A stretch of DNA of 64,000 nucleotides from Tabrizicola sp. GTDB taxonomy: Bacteria > Pseudomonadota > Alphaproteobacteria > Rhodobacterales > Rhodobacteraceae. A model generated the notes under the pieces. It had not been told where the DNA came from and did not search any database. It saw nothing but the letters and a program-made list of their open reading frames with translations. Position 1 is the stretch's first letter; each line of letters begins with the position of its first letter. The stretch covers positions 83,943 to 147,942 of the forward strand of contig NZ_JALHQD010000010.1 of the NCBI RefSeq assembly GCF_022842145.1, given 5' to 3'. Shown piece after piece: positions 62,221 through 64,000 of the stretch. Position numbers and translations under genes: made by a program.

Positions 62221-63100
62221 GCGTCGTCCCCCTTGCGGCCCAGCCAGAGCTGCAGCATCGAGAACCCGAACATCAGCAGGAACAGCGCCATCGCCATCGC
62301 CGAGGCATAGCCGACCTGCCAGTCGCGAAAGCCGGTGTCATAGATGTATTGCACCAGCGTGCGGGTGCGGTTGGCCGGGCCGCCTTGCGTCATCAGTTGC
62401 GCCTGCCCGAAGATCTGGAACTGGCCGATGATCTGCAGCACGACGACCAGCAGCAGCGTGTGCCGGATCGAGGGCAGCGTGATCCGGCGCAGCACCGACC
62501 AGCGCGAGGCATGGTCAAGCTCGGCGGCCTCGTAAAGCTCTTGCGGGACCTGACCCAGGGCGGCCAGAAAGAGCGCCATCGGCAGTCCGACCCCCCACCA
62601 CAGCGTCGCGAGTGCGATCGAGGGCATGGCAAGCAGCGGATGGGCGAGGAAGTTCACCGGCTTGATCCCCAGCGCATTCCAGAGCGGAACAAGCAGTCCC
62701 TGATCGGCGGACAGGACCATCGACCAGACCAGTGTGACGACCGTGACGGAGAACACCGAGGACATGAAGAACACCGACCGCAGGATCGCCTTCAGCCGTC
62801 CGGTGCCATGCACTGCCAAGGCCAGCATCAGCGCCAGCAGCGTCATCGTCGGCACGGTCATCGCGACGAACAGCAGGGTGTTGCGGATCGTCCGCCAGAA
62901 CAGCTTGTCGGTCCAGAGGTCCTGATAGTTCAGGAATCCGATGTATTCGCGGTAACCCCCGGCCAGTTCCCAGTCGTGCAGGCTGATCCAGAACCCCTTG
63001 AACAGCGGGTAGACGAGAAACACCGCATAGATGGCGAAGAAGGGCGCGAGGAACAGGAATGCCGTTCCCGGCGCGCGCCGCCCGGGCGAGCCGCCGCCGC

Positions 63101-63104
<4 letters not shown>
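62217..63104 (-). CDS. CUT1-family sugar ABC transporter permease, MalF/UgpA type
   Basis: A 295-residue permease. The first membrane segment is at about 12-32 ([19 protein letters not shown]), and the coupling loop is [21 protein letters not shown]. It starts in a 4-base overlap with the ATPase stop. With the MalG-type partner it makes the sugar channel. Confidence 0.93.

Positions 63105-64000
<896 letters not shown>

Overview
This 64 kb window comes from a GC-rich alphaproteobacterium, most likely a member of the Rhodobacterales. This is inferred from high-GC codon use, the many ABC uptake operons, tightly overlapping catabolic genes and the kinds of regulators present. It is chromosome- or megaplasmid-like accessory catabolic DNA. 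I saw no rRNA, tRNA, CRISPR array or replication origin. The only housekeeping-type gene is rsgA.

Region 1 (1-2060): the start of a large secreted repeat protein, read leftwards off the window edge. It has a signal peptide, an invasin-like Ig domain and a run of almost identical 96-residue Ig/cadherin-like repeats.

Region 2 (2513-36455): the main find. Two huge divergent gene trains leave one 169-bp regulatory gap (25153-25321). The leftward train has 21 genes and the rightward train has 10. Nearly all junctions overlap by 1-10 bases or are separated by a few bases. Together they encode a complete Opp/Dpp-type transporter, with the binding protein and permeases on the left arm and both ATPases at the far end of the right arm. 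They also encode four peptidase-fold enzymes (M14, M20, M24, M32), a creatininase-family amidohydrolase, two further amidohydrolases, PuuE-type allantoinase and ureidoglycolate lyase homologues, an LDH2/AllD-type dehydrogenase, two near-colinear aminotransferases, a DapA-type aldolase, two Gfo/Idh and two SDR dehydrogenases, an epimerase and an AstE/AspA-type deacylase. A VOC protein, two tandem DUF4438-like paralogues, an unrecognised TIM-barrel-like protein, a FadR-type GntR regulator and a heterodimeric ABC exporter complete the set. The content fits import and stepwise dismantling of a nitrogen-rich amide, ureide or peptide-like compound. The substrate cannot be read from the sequence.

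Region 3 (36855-39221): a copper-type P1B ATPase with YHS and CxMHP metal-binding modules behind a MerR/CueR-like promoter.

Region 4 (39300-49713): a sugar or polyol cassette. It has a CUT2 ABC transporter with a single-domain ATPase, two Gfo/Idh dehydrogenases and two xylose-isomerase-like TIM barrels, bracketed by two closely related LacI-family regulators. A sterol-desaturase-family membrane enzyme lies beside the second regulator.

Region 5 (49804-55081): rsgA, then a four-gene PotABCD/Fbp-like ABC importer. Region 6 (55082-57109) is a 2-kb scar of decayed genes, including an XRE-regulator fragment and the frameshifted C-terminus of a serine recombinase. Region 7 (57110-64000) is a CUT1 sugar ABC operon ending in a GH2 beta-galactosidase-like enzyme; its ATPase runs off the right edge.

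A cross-cutting pattern: all four ABC binding-protein genes are followed within 5-16 bases by a GC-rich perfect hairpin (9-11 bp stem). This suggests a shared way of raising binding-protein expression above that of the downstream genes.
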